Program-made: the position numbers and the translations under genes | The notes under the pieces: model-generated | Database searches by the model: none | Told to the model about the DNA's origin: nothing | What the model saw: the letters and a program-made list of their open reading frames with translations, nothing else | Assembly (NCBI GenBank): GCA_947452315.1 | Contig: CANGCX010000016.1 | Coordinates: 1-36,873 of the forward strand | Origin: Opitutia bacterium | GTDB taxonomy: Bacteria > Verrucomicrobiota > Verrucomicrobiia > Opitutales > Opitutaceae | DNA length: 36,873 bases | Reading direction: 5' to 3' | Shown here: positions 34,952 through 36,873 of the stretch, piece after piece | Position numbering within the stretch: position 1 is the first letter of the stretch | Layout of the letters: the number at the start of each line of letters is the position of its first letter

Positions 34952-34971
34952 GCTCAAAAACAGTCGCCCGA

Positions 34972-35997
34972 TTACACGGGTTTCAAGACCGCTTTAACAA
35001 TCGCGCCCGAGTGCATTTTTTCAAACGCATCATGCCACGATTCGATTCCCCACACGCCACCCATGATAGGACGCACGTCGAGTTGGCCGGAGCCTAAGAG
35101 CGCCAAAACGCGCTCCCACACCGGCCAATTATGACTAAAACTGCCTTGGAGCGTGATATTTTTCTGCACGAGCGGATCGAGTGAGAAACCCAGCGGCTGC
35201 GGGCCCCAACCCACTTTGCTGATCCAACCATTTGGCCGCACCAGTTCCATTGCGACTTTAAGCGCGGCCGACGCACCCGCGGCATCGATCACCCCGTCTA
35301 CGCCGAGACCATCACGCGTTTTGGCCCACGCCGTCGCATCGCCGACGATCACTTCGCAGCCGTAAACTTTCGCCACTTCCAAGCGCGTGCGATCACGCTC
35401 GAGCCCGACGAGCGCAACCTGCGCCCCTGCAAGTCGAGCCATCGCAGCGCACAAAATGCCAATTGGGCCAGGCCCGAGCACGACCACGCGATCGCCGGGT
35501 CGCACGCGAGCGTTGTTGATCACGGCGTTGAAGGCCACGCAGCACGGCTCGGTCAGCGCGGCTTGTTCCATCGCCAGCCCATCGGGGACACGATGCAGGC
35601 AGCGCGCCGGCACGCGCACAAAGCGCGTCATCGCACCGTTGACACCATAGCCGAAGCCCTTGCGCGATGGCTCTAAGTTATAAAGTCCTTCCCGCGTCAA
35701 CGGGCTATCGGGATCAATCACCGCGGCCGTCTCGCTCACTACGCGGTCGCCTTCTTTCCAGCCCCGCACGGCAGATCCGAGTTCAGCGATACGTCCGCCG
35801 AACTCGTGTCCGAGGACCACGGGATAGTTGACCTTCCAGCTGTGCGAGGACGTCCATTGATGCAGATCGCTGCCGCACACGCCGACCGCCTCGACCGCGA
35901 GGATGATGTCCTCAGGGCCAGGCTCAGGCCGGGAAACTTCGCGTAATTCTACGCTGTGAGGTTCAGACGAGTAGTTGACGACGGCGGGACTTTTCAT
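34972..35997 (-). CDS. Zinc-type medium-chain alcohol/polyol dehydrogenase lacking the structural zinc site
   Basis: The 341-residue product is of the sorbitol/threonine dehydrogenase type. Catalytic zinc ligands are visible as VCGSDLHQW (Cys41) and GHEFGG (His64, Glu65), and the cofactor site is VVVLGPGPIGILCAAMARLAG. The lobe that normally holds four zinc-binding cysteines is present in length, but reads VIDPDSPLTREGLYNLEPS with none of them, as in sorbitol dehydrogenases that lack structural zinc. It should oxidise a hydroxyl of a polyol or sugar acid with NAD(P). Its ATG overlaps the stop of the preceding KGPDC-like gene (ATGA at 35994-35997), so the two are probably translated together. 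Confidence 0.9.
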   Translation of the reverse strand: MKSPAVVNYSSEPHSVELREVSRPEPGPEDIILAVEAVGVCGSDLHQWTSSHSWKVNYPVVLGHEFGGRIAELGSAVRGWKEGDRVVSETAAVIDPDSPLTREGLYNLEPSRKGFGYGVNGAMTRFVRVPARCLHRVPDGLAMEQAALTEPCCVAFNAVINNARVRPGDRVVVLGPGPIGILCAAMARLAGAQVALVGLERDRTRLEVAKVYGCEVIVGDATAWAKTRDGLGVDGVIDAAGASAALKVAMELVRPNGWISKVGWGPQPLGFSLDPLVQKNITLQGSFSHNWPVWERVLALLGSGQLDVRPIMGGVWGIESWHDAFEKMHSGAIVKAVLKPV

Positions 35998-36707
35998 CGG
36001 GAAAATTTACCTACGGGCACATCGCCGTAGCCATGGACGCGCTCGCAGATGATGCGCAGCGTGCCTTCGAGATTACCATCGGCGGTGCGAAATGCATCCG
36101 CATCCACCGCGAGCGGCGCGCCGATCACGACCAGCGGCGCCCCAAACTCCGGTGTGCGCACCGCCTGCTCGAGCGTCAGTCCACCCACAGCTTGGACGGG
36201 CACGTTGACCGCCGCCACCACCGCTCGCAGATCATCGAGCGGGCTTGGCATGCGTCGTCCCGCGGCGGCGATACCGCGGCGCTCATCGTAGCCGATATGG
36301 TGAATCACAAAATCACAGCCGAGATCCTCGATAAATTTTGCGCCCGCGACCATGTCGGGAAAGCCCAGATTATCGCCCATGATTTTTACGCCGTAATCAC
36401 GCCCCGCTTTGACGACGCATTTGAGCGTCTCTTCATGCGCGCGGCCCATGACGACGACGTGAGTCGCGCCGGCCTTGGCCATCATCTCGGCCTCGAGATA
36501 ACCACCGTCCATAATTTTTAGATCCGCGACGATCGGCACACCAGGGAAACGCTCTCGCAACGCCCGTACGCCATGCACGCCTTCGGCCAAAATAAACGGC
36601 GTACCAGCCTCGAGCCAATCCACGCCTGCACGCATCGCCAACGCGGCCGTTTCGAGCGCTTCTTTACGATCCGTAAGGTCCAACGAAATTTGTACAATGG
36701 GGCGCAT
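35994..36707 (-). CDS. KGPDC/HPS-family protein (OMP decarboxylase superfamily)
   Basis: The 237-residue TIM barrel belongs to the group that includes 3-keto-L-gulonate-6-phosphate decarboxylase (UlaD) and 3-hexulose-6-phosphate synthase. The active-site residues line up with UlaD: Asp10 (ISLDL), Glu33 (DWLEAGTP), and the D-x-K-x-x-D signature ADLKIMDGG (Asp62, Lys64, Asp67). VIHHIGYD, VQAVGGLTLEQ and VVIGAPL mark the later strands, including the phosphate-binding end. It would decarboxylate or aldol-cleave/condense a phosphorylated keto sugar acid. No kinase, phosphotransferase or PHI isomerase is in the window. I chose ATG 36707; the upstream in-frame start would add 16 residues. It is the first gene of the operon. 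Confidence 0.87.
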   Translation of the reverse strand: MRPIVQISLDLTDRKEALETAALAMRAGVDWLEAGTPFILAEGVHGVRALRERFPGVPIVADLKIMDGGYLEAEMMAKAGATHVVVMGRAHEETLKCVVKAGRDYGVKIMGDNLGFPDMVAGAKFIEDLGCDFVIHHIGYDERRGIAAAGRRMPSPLDDLRAVVAAVNVPVQAVGGLTLEQAVRTPEFGAPLVVIGAPLAVDADAFRTADGNLEGTLRIICERVHGYGDVPVGKFSR

Positions 36708-36790
36708 GCAGACTGGGGTTAACCGAGAGTTGTCGGTGCATTCATACCCCGTCAACGCTGCTCCCGCCCGATTCGCTTAAACCGGAATAA

Positions 36791-36873
36791 TCACGGCACC
36801 ACGTAGAGCTCGACGAGCGCCGTACCCGTAGTAGCGCCGACGCCGCTCACGACCGCCGTGTAACTGCCCGGCG
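36791..36873 (-). CDS. C-terminal end of a large secreted protein (partial)
   Basis: The frame entering from the right edge encodes 26 residues ending in TGA at 36791-36793: PGSYTAVVSG, a Gly/Thr-rich turn, and ALVELYVVP. This C-terminal signature (PGxYTAxVSG...GxALVEvY) is very common at the ends of long secreted or surface proteins of Opitutaceae and relatives, where it closes a beta-sandwich domain. The rest of the protein lies outside the window, so its function is unknown. It stops 83 bases before the start of the KGPDC-like gene on the same strand. Confidence 0.7.
   Translation of the reverse strand, partial: PGSYTAVVSGVGATTGTALVELYVVP

Overview
The window looks like chromosomal DNA of a free-living or plant-polymer-degrading member of the Verrucomicrobiota, most likely near Opitutaceae. 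This rests on high G+C coding sequence, a very large PVC-type 'dehydrogenase / HEAT / cytochrome c' protein (27928-31332), a Bat-type stress operon with BatD and BatE fused, and a secreted-protein tail ending PGSYTAVVSG...ALVELY at the right edge (36791-36873). The assignment is inferred from gene families; no rRNA or marker search was possible. I see no CRISPR array, insertion sequence, prophage or integrase.

Layout. 1-2957 (+): the end of a Bat operon, with a low-complexity tail of one gene and then a BatD-BatE fusion. 2954-4571 (-): a SET-domain protein and the 23S rRNA methyltransferase RlmF. 4672-6927 (+): a membrane protein fused to a spermidine-synthase-like domain. 6928-7330: a gap with short relic-like reading frames. 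7331-10214 (-): tRNA-Gln(UUG) and valyl-tRNA synthetase. 10326-15241 (+): GlnD, a soluble GAF-GAF histidine kinase and a small two-helix membrane protein. 15271-15891 (-): an HNH endonuclease. 16001-16200 (+): an attenuator-like element (Val/Ser-rich 35-residue leader peptide plus a strong intrinsic terminator) with no biosynthetic operon behind it. 16259-17560 (+): a small unknown ORF, a YchJ/SEC-C protein and a TPR protein.

17607-27405 forms a pectin (rhamnogalacturonan) utilisation region. It has a complete rhamnose/AI-2-type ABC importer (ATPase, two permeases, binding protein), an unknown secreted protein, and, on the minus strand, a GH105 unsaturated rhamnogalacturonyl hydrolase and a PL22-type oligogalacturonate lyase. 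These are divergent from a secreted protein with two tandem CE12-like SGNH acetylesterase domains. Together they suggest deacetylation, cleavage of unsaturated uronides, and uptake of released rhamnose or a related product. The 27928-31332 protein may feed electrons from sugar oxidation into a c-type cytochrome.

31448-33232 (-) is a DEAD-box helicase with a DbpA-type RNA-binding tail. 33274-36707 (-) is a tight four-gene operon: a KGPDC/HPS-family decarboxylase or synthase, a medium-chain dehydrogenase lacking the structural zinc cysteines, an SDR and a TIM-barrel sugar isomerase/epimerase. It looks like a sugar or sugar-acid catabolic route whose substrate I cannot name.

The items most worth a second look are the orphan attenuator (16001-16200), the four-gene sugar operon, the tandem CE12 protein with a displaced catalytic Asp in its second domain, and the BatD-BatE fusion.
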